Origin: Ruminococcus bromii
GTDB taxonomy: Bacteria; Bacillota; Clostridia; Oscillospirales; Acutalibacteraceae
Assembly (NCBI RefSeq): GCF_002834235.1
Contig: NZ_NNBY01000030.1
Span: 1 to 64,000, forward strand
Reading direction: 5' to 3'
DNA length: 64,000 nt
Position numbers and translations under genes: made by a program. Below the pieces are notes generated by a model that was given only the letters and a program-made list of their open reading frames with translations, made no database searches and had not been told where the DNA came from. Shown in pieces: positions 43,116-51,865 of the stretch (its first letter is position 1; the number at the start of each line of letters is the position of its first letter).

Positions 43116-43784
43116 TTAAAAACTGAACGCTCCCGAAAACAAGCACCACAAAGCCGTGTCCAGCAAGGTTGAACAAAAGGTCATTATTAGTGCCGAAACG
43201 GATCGAGAACAAAAATCAATCACCTCATTTTTCAAAGAATTTGTTTGATGAGAATGACCGATTAAGCTGAAAAACATCTGTTTTGAAATTTCAAAAGCAT
43301 ATGCCGACAGCTTTACAAGTGCCAGACAGAACAAAAATGTTCCCGGCAACACAACAAGCAGATAAAAACCTGCTCCTTTAAGTGAATATGTAATAATAAG
43401 ATATGCCGCAGTAAGTCCTGTTCCAAAGCCTTTAAATGCTGAAACAAACGGCAAAAACGGTATTCCCCACGGTGCAAGTCCCAAGAGGAATACAACCGTG
43501 AGAAATATAAAATCAGATGCAAAGCAGGCACAAAATGTGCTGACGGCATTCTGACCGAGCCTTGCATCAAGATTTGTAGTAAACAGAAAATCAAGGGAAT
43601 CAAGCATTTGCTTATCGGCTTTGGATGCATAAATTGAACCGAAAACAAGTCCGGTAAGAAAAGCCGAAACAAAGATAAGCACCACGGAATATCGCCTTAT
43701 AAAAAATCTGACATCAGACGGTGAAATTCCCTTTGATCTGCGAAAAAGATAACGCTTTTTAAAAGAAAATACAATGCTTTTCAT
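43116..43784 (-). CDS. SpoIIM-family membrane protein
   Basis: About 222 residues from ATG 43784 (MKSIVFSF), with GAGAGGAATG upstream. Several membrane helices and the SpoIIM-type pattern are present: FVSAFLTGLVFGSIY, NAVSTFCACFASDF, APWGIPFLPFVSAFKGFGTG. In Bacillus, SpoIIM works with SpoIID and SpoIIP in peptidoglycan remodelling during engulfment. The paralogue here could serve sporulation or a related envelope task. It is first of a four-gene cluster (SpoIIM-like, YesL-like and two single-pass proteins). Confidence 0.82.
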   Translation of the reverse strand: MKSIVFSFKKRYLFRRSKGISPSDVRFFIRRYSVVLIFVSAFLTGLVFGSIYASKADKQMLDSLDFLFTTNLDARLGQNAVSTFCACFASDFIFLTVVFLLGLAPWGIPFLPFVSAFKGFGTGLTAAYLIITYSLKGAGFYLLVVLPGTFLFCLALVKLSAYAFEISKQMFFSLIGHSHQTNSLKNEVIDFCSRSVSALIMTFCSTLLDTALWCLFSGAFSF

Positions 43785-43855
43785 AAAATACATTCCTCTC
43801 ATTGGTTGTCCGTTAAAATATATGAGGAATGTATTCATTTTATGTTAAGGCAAAA

Positions 43856-44656
43856 TTATTTGCCAAGCTCCTCTGCCCTCTTTGTACAAGCGTCCATGCC
43901 GTCAAGAACAGCCTCATAGAAACCGTGTTCTTTAAGCTTATCCATAGCGGCAATTGTTGTGCCTCCCTTTGAGCAAACCCTGTCTATGAGTGTTTCAACA
44001 GGCTCACCGCTGTCACGGAGCATTGCTGCCGAACCCTCAAGAGTTGCACAGACAAGGTTCATGGCCTTGTCATAGTCGATTCCGCAATTCTTTGCATAAT
44101 CAGCCATAGCCTTTGCAAAAAGATAAATATAAGCAGGGCTGCTGCCGTTTACCGCAATTATTTCATTCATATGGCTTTCGTCAATATATTCGCAAACACC
44201 GCTGCCTGCAAACATATTGTAAACGATTGTTTTGTCATCATCGCTGATATTCTCAGACGGACAAAGGGCTGTTGCACCCTTTTTGAGCAAGAGAGGCGTA
44301 TTAGGCATAACCCTTACAACAGGGCAGTCACATTCAAGACCTTTTCTTACATATGCAATAGATATGCCTGCGGCAATTGATACTACGGTTTTGGCTGTTG
44401 TAATGCTGTTTTTGAGGGACTCAAGAACTTCGGGATAATTCTGCGGCTTGACTGCAAGAACAACAATTGAACTGTTCTTTGCAATTTCATCGGCAGATGT
44501 CATTACATTTGCACCCATATTTTTCATAGCGGCACACTTTTCTTCGCTTACATCAAAAACATTGATAAAATCAGCCTTGCCGTCGTTTTGTGCCATAAGT
44601 CCTTTTATAATGGCTGTTGCCATATTGCCTGCGCCTATGAAACCTATTTTTTTCAT
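43856..44656 (-). CDS. proC: Pyrroline-5-carboxylate reductase
   Basis: A 266-residue enzyme from ATG 44656 (MKKIGFIGAGNMATAIIKG), which has GAAGGTC upstream; the longer frame runs back into the lysozyme gene. It has the NAD(P)H-binding Rossmann motif GAGNMA, VLAVKPQ, VVRVMPNTP, and the C-terminal conserved block GSSPAYIYLFAKAMADY with VCSKGGTTIAA. It reduces pyrroline-5-carboxylate to proline. Confidence 0.96.
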   Translation of the reverse strand: MKKIGFIGAGNMATAIIKGLMAQNDGKADFINVFDVSEEKCAAMKNMGANVMTSADEIAKNSSIVVLAVKPQNYPEVLESLKNSITTAKTVVSIAAGISIAYVRKGLECDCPVVRVMPNTPLLLKKGATALCPSENISDDDKTIVYNMFAGSGVCEYIDESHMNEIIAVNGSSPAYIYLFAKAMADYAKNCGIDYDKAMNLVCATLEGSAAMLRDSGEPVETLIDRVCSKGGTTIAAMDKLKEHGFYEAVLDGMDACTKRAEELGK

Positions 44657-44684
44657 TTTAAGACCTTCTTTGCAAAAATTAATA

Positions 44685-47138
44685 TCAGATACCGAAACTC
44701 GGGTTTGAGTAACATGAGAAATGGAAGTGGTGATAATTGTGCTGACCGTCACGGTCATAATCGCCGTAGAGAAATGTTTCCGCCTCGTCAACTCTTCTGT
44801 ACAAAAGTCCCCAATAGCAAGAACCTGCCGCATGGTGGTACTGCAAAAGTGCATCAATGAGGTTCTGCTTATTGACATTATTCAAATCTCTTGAACCGCC
44901 CGAAGCAGAAACATAGTCCTTGTGGATATATCCTGTTGTGCCGTTTGAAAGCTTAACCTTATACCAGTTTGTGTTATAACGCTTTCCGTCAACAAATTTA
45001 AGTTTTGTTCCGTAGTTCATACGGGTAACAACGGAGTAGTTAGTTCCTGCACCTCTTCTGAGGTTTACATCTGAACCTGTAACCGTACCCGAAGCGCCTG
45101 CTTTGATAGTACCTCTTGAACCTGTGTTCAAGAGAACAGACTGGAGTTCGGAGTCATTGTAGAACACACCGCTGCCTACATTGTATGCAAAGCACACAAG
45201 TGCGTCAAACTGTTGCTGATTGAACTTTATGCCGTTATTTACAAGGTAGGAATTTGTTGTGGTGGTATATCCGCCCTTGTTCACGGTCTGGCAAAGATAA
45301 GCATATGCCTGATTTGAAGTTATGTTGTTGTAGAACTGTTCGCCTGAAATTACAACCTTACCATAACCGAGTGTAGGATCGGTTGTAATGCTGTCTGCTG
45401 TGACTTTCGAGAGAAATCCCTCATAGTTTGCAATAAGCTTGATTACCTCGTCACTCGCTCTGCGCTCGGCACAGGCTGTGGTGGTTTTATTGGTTGTTGA
45501 GGTTACAAACACCTCGCCCTCACCGCCGCCTGCCGTGGTGTAATACTTTGATTCGGTTTTAAATTTAGAATATGCTTTTACAGACCATTTGCCTGATTTT
45601 GAAAGCTTTTGTGTACCTGTCCAGATATAGGAGTTACCGTCTTTAACCTTATTTTTTGCGGTGACCTTATAAGAGGTTGAGCCGTTTGTAACTACAAAAT
45701 ACACACCTACCCTGTCTGTGTCGGTAATAGCCTTAAAGCTTACATTTGAATTAAGCGGAGCGGAGTTTGGTGACGCATAGCAGAAACGCACGCTTTCCCT
45801 CGGCATAACATGGATAAGACAGGTTGCCGCACCGTATGATGTTGATGCTGTGATTGTTACATAGCCCTTGCCTACCGTATCAACAACACCGTTCTTAACT
45901 GTTGCAATCTTTGTATTTGAACTTGACCATGTGACGCCTCTTGTGCTTGATTTCAAAAGCATTGACTTCTGCCACGGAAGATTTACATTGCTGTTGGATA
46001 TATTTACAGATGAGCCGGATTTTACGGTAATTTTGCAGGTTGCAGAATGCGAACCGCTTTTCGCAGTAATTGTTGCAGAGCCTGCTTTCTTGGCTGTTAC
46101 AATACCACGAGAGTCAACGGTTGCAACGCCTGTATTTGAGCTTGACCATGAAACACTTCCGGACGCTGTTGCAGTAATTGCAAATCTGTTGCCTGTGAAA
46201 ATTGATTTGCTTGATACGGAAAGTTTAACAGATGAACCTGTTGACGGTTTTGCGGTTGTAGGCTGAGTCGTCGTAGGCTGTGTCTGACCGTTCATCTTAA
46301 CATAGTCTTTCTTTACATAGCCTGTTTTTGAATTTGATGTAAGCTTAATATTATACCAATCATTGTTATAAAGCTTTGTGCTTACAAAAGTAACCTTTGT
46401 ATTCAATCGCATACACTCAACAACCGAATAGCTTGTACCGGCGCCGCTTCTGAGATTTACATAATCGTCTGTTATATAACCGCTTACGGTTGACGCTGAC
46501 GCAGTAGGCTGAGTTACAGGTTTGGTTGCCTTTGTTGCGGGTTGTGTTGCCTTTGTTGCAGGTTGGGTTGAACTGTTCATTTTTACATAGTCTTTCTTTA
46601 TGTAACCTGTTTTAGCAGTTGAAGTAACCTTAACCTTATACCAGGCGGAGTTGTAGAGTGAAGTGCTTACAAAAGTAAGCTTAGTATTCTTTCTCAGACA
46701 ATCAACAACCGAATAATTTGTGCCTGCTCCGCTTCTGAGATTTACATAATCGTCAGAAACATAGCCTGTTACGCTTGATGCCGTTGCCGAAGAACTTACG
46801 GCAACATATTCCTTTGTAACATAGCCTGTCTTTGAATTTGATTTAAGCTTGATTTTGTACCACTTTGAGTTATAGAGCTTTCCGTCAACAAAAGTAAATT
46901 TTGTGTTCTTTGCCATACAGGTTATAACCGAATAATTCGTGCCTGCACCGCTTCTCAGATTTACATACGACGCATTTATATAGCCTGATGCGCCTGCTGA
47001 TACGCTTGCGGAAACCTCCTCGGTTGATTGAGCCGCATTAGCCGAAAATGCAGTTATTGCAACAGCACCTACCGATACTGCCATAAGAACCACAAGGGCA
47101 ATGCAGACTATACGGACAAACAATTTTTGCTTTTTCAT
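44685..47138 (-). CDS. Secreted SH3b / Big2 / GH24 lysozyme-like cell wall hydrolase
   Basis: An 817-residue secreted protein. After a signal peptide come three SH3b repeats (YVNLRSGAGTNYSV..., residues ~50-295) separated by Thr/Pro/Gln linkers, two Big_2 Ig-like repeats (~300-450), a further beta module (~450-550) and a GH24 lysozyme domain. Catalytic Glu is near residue 573 (NYEGFLSKVTAD), with Asp nine residues later and TLGYG. After FAYNVGSGVF the domain is interrupted by a fourth SH3b (~678-748). The last lysozyme helix follows (GLLYRRVDEAETF, ~783). It probably binds and cleaves peptidoglycan. GH24 is mainly a phage family, so transfer is possible. Confidence 0.9.
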   Translation of the reverse strand: MKKQKLFVRIVCIALVVLMAVSVGAVAITAFSANAAQSTEEVSASVSAGASGYINASYVNLRSGAGTNYSVITCMAKNTKFTFVDGKLYNSKWYKIKLKSNSKTGYVTKEYVAVSSSATASSVTGYVSDDYVNLRSGAGTNYSVVDCLRKNTKLTFVSTSLYNSAWYKVKVTSTAKTGYIKKDYVKMNSSTQPATKATQPATKATKPVTQPTASASTVSGYITDDYVNLRSGAGTSYSVVECMRLNTKVTFVSTKLYNNDWYNIKLTSNSKTGYVKKDYVKMNGQTQPTTTQPTTAKPSTGSSVKLSVSSKSIFTGNRFAITATASGSVSWSSSNTGVATVDSRGIVTAKKAGSATITAKSGSHSATCKITVKSGSSVNISNSNVNLPWQKSMLLKSSTRGVTWSSSNTKIATVKNGVVDTVGKGYVTITASTSYGAATCLIHVMPRESVRFCYASPNSAPLNSNVSFKAITDTDRVGVYFVVTNGSTSYKVTAKNKVKDGNSYIWTGTQKLSKSGKWSVKAYSKFKTESKYYTTAGGGEGEVFVTSTTNKTTTACAERRASDEVIKLIANYEGFLSKVTADSITTDPTLGYGKVVISGEQFYNNITSNQAYAYLCQTVNKGGYTTTTNSYLVNNGIKFNQQQFDALVCFAYNVGSGVFYNDSELQSVLLNTGSRGTIKAGASGTVTGSDVNLRRGAGTNYSVVTRMNYGTKLKFVDGKRYNTNWYKVKLSNGTTGYIHKDYVSASGGSRDLNNVNKQNLIDALLQYHHAAGSCYWGLLYRRVDEAETFLYGDYDRDGQHNYHHFHFSCYSNPSFGI

Positions 47139-47174
47139 TTAGGTCCACCTTCTCAAAACTTCTTTGAATTATAA

Positions 47175-47732
47175 TTACTTGTGAAAATTACCGAATATTT
47201 TTCCTCTTAATCTGCGAACATACTGCATAACAAATACGGTAATTGCATAATCATAGAGCAAAAAGAAAATATTTCCGGCAATCAAAAATGCCCACGGAAC
47301 ATAAAAACCGAAAACGGTAAATTCATCTGTCGGAATTGACAACAGCCATGTTGCGATAAAAAACGAACCGATGGCGGCAACATTAAATACCGCAAACTTG
47401 AGTATGTATTGAACTGCCCTGTTTTTGATTTTAAATTCAAAAGCACCCTTTAAAATCGGATAATAGCCGAAAAGTGCAATGAAATATATAACAGCCTCTT
47501 TATCGCCGGCAAGGAGCGTTGAAAGCACGGCAGTTACACAAAACACACCGATTGCCCATCCATAACCGTATTCAACAACTATGCAGGAAATGAGAATTCC
47601 TGCAAGACAGGGCAAAGCGTATGTTCCGATTGGAACGAGAGATGTCATCATCATAAAAACGAGTGAGAGCGCCGCAATAATTCCGCAAACCGCAATACGC
47701 ATTGTCCCCTTTTTGATACCGTTTTTCTTCAT
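47175..47732 (-). CDS. Multi-pass membrane protein, ECF S-component-like
   Basis: About 185 residues from ATG 47732 (MKKNGIKKGTMRIAV), 1 bp after the J-protein stop, with no strong ribosome site and so coupled. Five to six helices are visible. The N-terminal pattern (RIAVCGIIAALSLVFMMM, then PCLAGILISCIVVEYG) resembles substrate-binding S components of ECF vitamin transporters, which share a T module encoded elsewhere. The ligand cannot be predicted from what is here. It could also be a non-transporter membrane protein. Confidence 0.65.
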   Translation of the reverse strand: MKKNGIKKGTMRIAVCGIIAALSLVFMMMTSLVPIGTYALPCLAGILISCIVVEYGYGWAIGVFCVTAVLSTLLAGDKEAVIYFIALFGYYPILKGAFEFKIKNRAVQYILKFAVFNVAAIGSFFIATWLLSIPTDEFTVFGFYVPWAFLIAGNIFFLLYDYAITVFVMQYVRRLRGKIFGNFHK

Positions 47733-47733
47733 A

Positions 47734-48339
47734 TTAACATCCCATTCTGCAACAATCACACAAGCAGTTTGCACACATCATTCCTGCACAAATATCGCAG
47801 AAGGATGAACCTGTTGCGTTAGGATTTGTTTGAGTATAACCGCCGTAGTTGTATGCTCTCTGGCTCTGCATATTGTTAAGAGCGGCTCGGTATTCCGTGT
47901 TGTTGGGGTCCATATTACACGCAGTTGTGAAATATGAAAAAGCCTGTTCAGACCAACCTCTGCGGTATGCAATCATGCCCTTGAGATAATGCCATTCGGC
48001 GGTTCTCATCGACTGTGCTGTGTTTTCAAGAATCTGATCGGCCTGATCAAGAAGTCCTCTCTGAATGTAAATTCTTACATTGTAGAACTGTGAGCTTGAA
48101 GAATTTGCGTTATAGGACGAACTGCCTGTTGAACCTGTACCCTTACCCTTCTGACGCATCTGATTAATCATATCGTATGCCTCATTAATCTCCTTCATTT
48201 TCTGCTCCGCAACATCTGCAAGAGGACTGTCGGTGTAGTTATCGGGATGATATTTTTTAGCAAGGTTTCTGTACGCTGCTTTTACTTCTTCATCGGTAGC
48301 TGTTTCAGACACACCGAGAACCTCATAAGGATTATTCAT
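47734..48339 (-). CDS. J-domain (DnaJ-like) co-chaperone with TPR-like region and Cys-rich tail
   Basis: About 201 residues from ATG 48339 ([14 protein letters not shown]), with GGAGG. The N-terminal J-domain has the HPD motif ([10 protein letters not shown]), which stimulates Hsp70 ATPase. A Gly/Ser linker and a helical repeat region ([19 protein letters not shown]) follow. It ends in a cluster of seven cysteines (CDIC, CANC, CDCC) that could bind zinc or Fe-S. It overlaps the DUF5685 gene upstream by 8 nt and the membrane-protein gene follows at once, suggesting a dedicated chaperone for these partners. Confidence 0.9.
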   Translation of the reverse strand: MNNPYEVLGVSETATDEEVKAAYRNLAKKYHPDNYTDSPLADVAEQKMKEINEAYDMINQMRQKGKGTGSTGSSSYNANSSSSQFYNVRIYIQRGLLDQADQILENTAQSMRTAEWHYLKGMIAYRRGWSEQAFSYFTTACNMDPNNTEYRAALNNMQSQRAYNYGGYTQTNPNATGSSFCDICAGMMCANCLCDCCRMGC

Positions 48340-49195
48340 TATTGACCTCCGTATCAAGTTTGCTTGTTACTCTGTTTTGTGATGCAGGAAATCCCAAAAG
48401 CATCATATTATCTAAAATTCCCTTAAAATCGGTAAAGTTCAAAAGATTGTAGGCATCATATGCCCTTGCAAGTGACTGATTCAGCACCGCTTTTATAAAA
48501 TCCGATGATTTTACCTCACCTGTTTTCTTGTTTACAAACGGATTAAATCCGTTTGATTTGATATCTTTTTCTATATCATCTGCGGCATCGACAAGATAAA
48601 TCCACCTGCCGATATGATAGCCGAATTCATAGAGAACTCTTTTTTGAATTTCATCATGAGCCTCAGCCGACAATACAGCAGCGAGCATTAATGCCGTTGG
48701 ATGAGCCGACATATCTACAGACGTCTTTTCCGAATGTTCTGCATCATACTGCATTTTCATCATATCAGAAACCGCTTTGTCCATATCGGGATACTTATCT
48801 GCCGCCTTTTTCCTCTGATGAGAAAAGAAAGGCTTTATGATTCTGCACAAAAGCTTTTTAAAAAATCCGCTGTCCTGAATATCATCAATGATTTTATAAT
48901 AAACCGATATCATTGAAAATGCGGCAGCCTTTCTGTATGCGTCACCGGAATCTGTTGCAAACTTGCATTTTTTAAGAGGATTACAGGTGCATCTGCCGTC
49001 TTTAAAGCCTTTGCATGAACGGTTAAGCGACATTAAAAGTATTGCATAAAATGTGCAGTCATAGCTTAGCGTAAATCTTGTAAACACGGAGTAATCCTTC
49101 CCCATTTGCCTGCAAAGACCGCAATACACAGCCTTATAAGCTTCGGATTCACGAACAAGCAGTTCGCTCTTTTGAATCTGCAAATAACCAAACAC
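48332..49195 (-). CDS. DUF5685-family protein
   Basis: A 287-residue protein matching DUF5685: N-terminal [16 protein letters not shown], then a Cys pair in [11 protein letters not shown] and further cysteines ([17 protein letters not shown]). A mostly helical body has [19 protein letters not shown], which looks like a prenyl-synthase-type Asp-rich helix. The function is unknown. It is first of a three-gene set with the overlapping J-protein and the ECF-like membrane protein. The cysteines and the chaperone partner would fit a metal- or cluster-binding protein, which is inference. Confidence 0.88.
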   Translation of the reverse strand: MFGYLQIQKSELLVRESEAYKAVYCGLCRQMGKDYSVFTRFTLSYDCTFYAILLMSLNRSCKGFKDGRCTCNPLKKCKFATDSGDAYRKAAAFSMISVYYKIIDDIQDSGFFKKLLCRIIKPFFSHQRKKAADKYPDMDKAVSDMMKMQYDAEHSEKTSVDMSAHPTALMLAAVLSAEAHDEIQKRVLYEFGYHIGRWIYLVDAADDIEKDIKSNGFNPFVNKKTGEVKSSDFIKAVLNQSLARAYDAYNLLNFTDFKGILDNMMLLGFPASQNRVTSKLDTEVNNE

Positions 49196-49315
49196 GGATT
49201 TTCTCCTTTATACAATAATACATAGTATATTGTACAACAAAACAGAGTTAAAAGCAACAGAATAACGGTATATTCTTTGGATAATCAGCCAAAATGAGCT
49301 TATTAACGGGAAATG

Positions 49316-49344
49316 TTGCAAAAAATTTCTTCTCATATTATAAT
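49316..49344 (+). promoter_or_regulatory. Promoter of the HAD-IB gene
   Basis: TTGCAA (49316-49321), a 17-bp spacer and TATAAT (49339-49344). Confidence 0.7.
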
Positions 49345-49421
49345 CATAGTGCAGATGTTCTCTTCTGTTAAGAATTGAATGTCAAAAATTATTTGCAAAA
49401 CTAAAAAGGAATTTGCATATT

Positions 49422-49988
49422 ATGAATGTTTACGATTTTGACAAAACGATTTACTACGGGGACTCAACAGCCGACTTCTATTTATTCTGCCTTAAAAGGC
49501 ATAAAAAAATACTCACTCTTGCCCCATCGCTTTTGGGAGCATTTTTAAAATTCTATGTATTCAAAAAAGGTACAAAAACTGATTTTAAAGAAAAAATGTA
49601 CAGATTTCTTACCTATTGCGATACTGAAAAGGATGTAAATGATTTCTGGAAGGAATACATAGGAAATATAAAACCGTTTTACCTTGAACAAAAGAAAGAT
49701 GATGATGTAATTATTTCGGCGTCACCCGAATTTTTGCTGAAACCCGTTTGCAAAAGGCTCAAAATAAAAAACCTTATGGCGTCAAAGGTAGATATGCACA
49801 GCGGAAAATATTCGGGTGTAAACTGTCACGGCAAGGAAAAGGTAAAGCGATTTTATGAGGCTTTTCCTGACGGAAAAATTGACAATTTTTATTCGGACAG
49901 TTACAGTGATTCACCGCTTGCGGAGATTGCAGAAAAAGCTTTTATGGTTGACGGCGACAAGGTTGAAAGTTGGATATTCTTTAAATAA
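49422..49988 (+). CDS. HAD superfamily (IB, SerB-like) phosphatase
   Basis: A 188-residue protein from ATG 49422 (MNVYDFDKTIYYGDS), with AAGGA upstream. HAD motif I is DFDKT, motif II is the Ser in VIISASPEFL, the motif III Lys is in HGKEKVKRF, and motif IV is FYSDSYSDSPL. This places it in the HAD-IB group with phosphoserine phosphatase-like enzymes. The substrate is not predictable; a helical cap of about 80 residues lies between motifs I and II. Confidence 0.9.
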   Translation: MNVYDFDKTIYYGDSTADFYLFCLKRHKKILTLAPSLLGAFLKFYVFKKGTKTDFKEKMYRFLTYCDTEKDVNDFWKEYIGNIKPFYLEQKKDDDVIISASPEFLLKPVCKRLKIKNLMASKVDMHSGKYSGVNCHGKEKVKRFYEAFPDGKIDNFYSDSYSDSPLAEIAEKAFMVDGDKVESWIFFK

Positions 49989-50101
49989 TTTTTACGGAGC
50001 AGAAATCTGTTCCGTATTTTTATTTTTTCGGGTTGCCAAAACATTGAGCTGTGTTTGTGTCCGACAAGTGTTTCAGCGGGTTTACCCGTTGAAATAGAAA
50101 A

Positions 50102-50229
50102 ATTGCTATATGTCATACTTCCGTCCTCGCCAATACGGCTTGTTCATCGTCATACTTTCATCAACGCTCTCCCTAAAAACAGTTGTTTCTTCTATCCACT
50201 TTTATTTTTACGGTTACTCTCTCCCCGTC
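50102..50229. repeat. Degenerate ~128-bp direct repeat, copy 1
   Basis: From ATTGCTATATGTCA to CTCTCCCCGTC, nearly identical to 50278-50406. On the minus strand the join between the copies reads YDGERVTVKIKVD, then shifts frame to RESVDESMTMNKPYWRG and stops, so the copies look like decayed ends of a duplicated protein gene. No intact gene is present. Confidence 0.75.
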
Positions 50230-50277
50230 ATATTCACTAATACAAATTGATATAACGGTAACTTGCGAGTGACGGTG

Positions 50278-50406
50278 ATTGCTATATGTCAAACTTCCGT
50301 CCTCGCCAATGCGGCTTGTTCATCGTCATACTTTCATCAACGCTCTCCCTAAAAACAGTTGTTTTCTTTTATCCACTTTTATTTTTACGGTTACTCTCTC
50401 CCCGTC
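50278..50406. repeat. Degenerate ~128-bp direct repeat, copy 2
   Basis: Second copy, about 95% identical to 50102-50229 in direct orientation, with an extra T in one T-run. The rest of the 50.0-50.55 kb gap holds a GC-richer stretch (50410-50530) without a recognisable gene. Confidence 0.75.
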
Positions 50407-50546
50407 TGAAATATAGTCGCATTGCGTTGTGCATGGACGCACTTCCTTATGCTCCTTATTTCAGACAGCGCTTTGCTCCCTTTTTCCGCCACAGGCGGCG
50501 GTCGCAAGGCTACCTCAAGTCCCGTCATCGCTTGCTTGCAAAATAG

Positions 50547-50581
50547 AAAAGACTTGATACGCAAGGTATCAAGTCTTTTCT
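50547..50581 (-). terminator. tRNA-Leu terminator (copy 1)
   Basis: Stem AAAAGACTTGATAC / GTATCAAGTCTTTT with loop GCAAG, directly after the tRNA 3' end on the minus strand. Confidence 0.85.
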
Positions 50582-50582
50582 A

Positions 50583-50667
50583 TGGTGCGAGTGACGGGAC
50601 TTGAACCCGTACGTCGTGAAACACACGCCCCTCAAACGTGCCTGTCTGCCTATTCCAGCACACTCGC
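50583..50667 (-). tRNA. tRNA-Leu (anticodon GAG), copy 1
   Basis: 85 nt including an encoded CCA. Acceptor GCGAGTG pairs with CACTCGC. The anticodon stem is CACGT / GCGTG around loop TTGAGGG, giving anticodon GAG. The long variable arm is of class II type, and the T-arm contains GGGTTCAAGTCCC. It reads CUC/CUU leucine codons. Confidence 0.93.
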
Positions 50668-50708
50668 ATTTATCAGATTTTTGTCGGTTTCTCAACTCAA
50701 CAATCAAG

Positions 50709-50737
50709 ATTATATCATAAGGCATTTAACTTGTCAA
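50709..50737 (-). promoter_or_regulatory. tRNA-Leu promoter, copy 1
   Basis: Consensus TTGACA (50732-50737), a 17-bp spacer and TATAAT (50709-50714) on the minus strand. Confidence 0.88.
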
Positions 50738-50829
50738 CACATATTTGAAAGTTTTTTCAATTTTCTTACATAATTTTTTCTCTATCTGCAAAAAACGCAT
50801 AAAAACTGAAACTTTATGCTTTTACAAAA

Positions 50830-50858
50830 ATGACATCGGGATAGGCTGTATCCCGACA
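50830..50858 (-). terminator. Terminator of the HAD hydrolase gene
   Basis: On the minus strand, stem TCGGGATA / TATCCCGA with a 5-nt loop, followed by TGTCATTTTTG. Confidence 0.7.
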
Positions 50859-50877
50859 TCATCCTATTTTCTGGCAA

Positions 50878-51513
50878 TCAGCCGAGAATTTTTTCTGCAA
50901 CTTTTGGCAATTCATCGAACGAACTGATTGTATATTCGGGATTTTCCGTTGTGCCGAATCCGTATGATGCAAACACGAACGGTATTTCTGCATCTTTGGC
51001 GGCAAGCTGATCACCAATTGTATCGCCGAGATACACAGCCTTATCAATGCCGTTACGCTCCATAACAAGCTTTATATTCTCTCCCTTTGTCAGATTTGTT
51101 CTGCCTGACATTTCAAAATCGGAGAAATATTTTTCAAGCTTATGAGCAAACAAAAATGCCTCTATATATCCGCATTGACAATTGCTGATTATGCCGAGAA
51201 AATAGTTCTTTGAAAGAATTTCAAGTGTACTTTCAAGATTATCATACAAATGACCGCCCGTTTTGCGAAGTGACGGAATCTGTTCCGCACAACACTCCTT
51301 TACAATTGCGACCGAATTTTCAAGCGGAAGCTCAGGCAACATTATTGATGCAATCTGTTCAACCGTCTTTCCCATATAGCTGTTCATTTCTTCAAGTGTG
51401 ATTTGCTTTGTTGTTTCTTTATGTTTTTTGAGTATATCGTTCCACACAGGCAAAATCACATCACAAGTGTGCCACAATGTGCCGTCAAGGTCAAATAAAA
51501 CTGCTTTTTTCAT
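50878..51513 (-). CDS. HAD-family phosphatase (phosphoglycolate phosphatase-like)
   Basis: A 211-residue HAD subfamily IA protein: motif I FDLDGTLWHT, a helical cap, motif II in LGIISNCQCG, a Lys in TKGENI, and motif IV VYLGDTIGDQLAA. Related enzymes hydrolyse phosphoglycolate or other small phosphate esters. It lies alone between the two tRNA-Leu copies, with its own promoter and terminator. Confidence 0.9.
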   Translation of the reverse strand: MKKAVLFDLDGTLWHTCDVILPVWNDILKKHKETTKQITLEEMNSYMGKTVEQIASIMLPELPLENSVAIVKECCAEQIPSLRKTGGHLYDNLESTLEILSKNYFLGIISNCQCGYIEAFLFAHKLEKYFSDFEMSGRTNLTKGENIKLVMERNGIDKAVYLGDTIGDQLAAKDAEIPFVFASYGFGTTENPEYTISSFDELPKVAEKILG

Positions 51514-51565
51514 AAATTCATATCTCCAAATTAAATATGTTTAACGGACTCCCGTTGCCAAAACG

Positions 51566-51594
51566 ATATTATCACAACGTATTTTGGTTGTCAA
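51566..51594 (-). promoter_or_regulatory. Promoter of the HAD hydrolase gene
   Basis: TTGACA (51589-51594), a 17-bp spacer and TAATAT (51566-51571) on the minus strand. Confidence 0.75.
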
Positions 51595-51711
51595 GGTATG
51601 GTGCTGTAGATATGTTACTTTACCTGTGGGCGTTCGATAAACGCCCTACTGACTACAAAAAAATTATGTGGTAAAAAACAAGTCCCGTCATCGCTTGCTT
51701 GCATAAAATAG

Positions 51712-51746
51712 AAAAGACTTGATACGCAAGGTATCAAGTCTTTTCT
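51712..51746 (-). terminator. tRNA-Leu terminator (copy 2)
   Basis: Same stem as copy 1, AAAAGACTTGATAC / GTATCAAGTCTTTT. Confidence 0.85.
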
Positions 51747-51747
51747 A

Positions 51748-51832
51748 TGGTGCGAGTGACGGGACTTGAACCCGTACGTCGTGAAACACACGCCCCTCAA
51801 ACGTGCCTGTCTGCCTATTCCAGCACACTCGC
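51748..51832 (-). tRNA. tRNA-Leu (anticodon GAG), copy 2
   Basis: Identical in sequence to the tRNA at 50583-50667, with encoded CCA. It has its own, different promoter. Confidence 0.93.
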
Positions 51833-51865
51833 ATTTATCTCTCACCTTTTTCGTGAGCAGTATTG

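Larger units (their letters stand above)
50516..50674 (-). repeat. Duplicated ~160-bp tRNA-Leu cassette, copy 1
   Basis: The tRNA, its terminator and a further 30 bp are repeated at 51679-51839, with one 2-bp difference outside the tRNA. The cassette includes CAAGTCCCGTCATCGC (50516-50531), an inverted near-copy of the tRNA T-arm/acceptor end. Confidence 0.85.
51679..51839 (-). repeat. Duplicated ~160-bp tRNA-Leu cassette, copy 2
   Basis: Second copy of the tRNA/terminator block at 50516-50674; the promoter regions upstream are unrelated, so the duplication ends close to the tRNA 5' end. Confidence 0.85.

Noticed and set aside
49901..50116. Minus-strand 71-codon frame beginning MTYSNFSIS
   Set aside because: It runs antisense into the HAD-IB gene and comes from the degenerate repeat; there is no supporting context.
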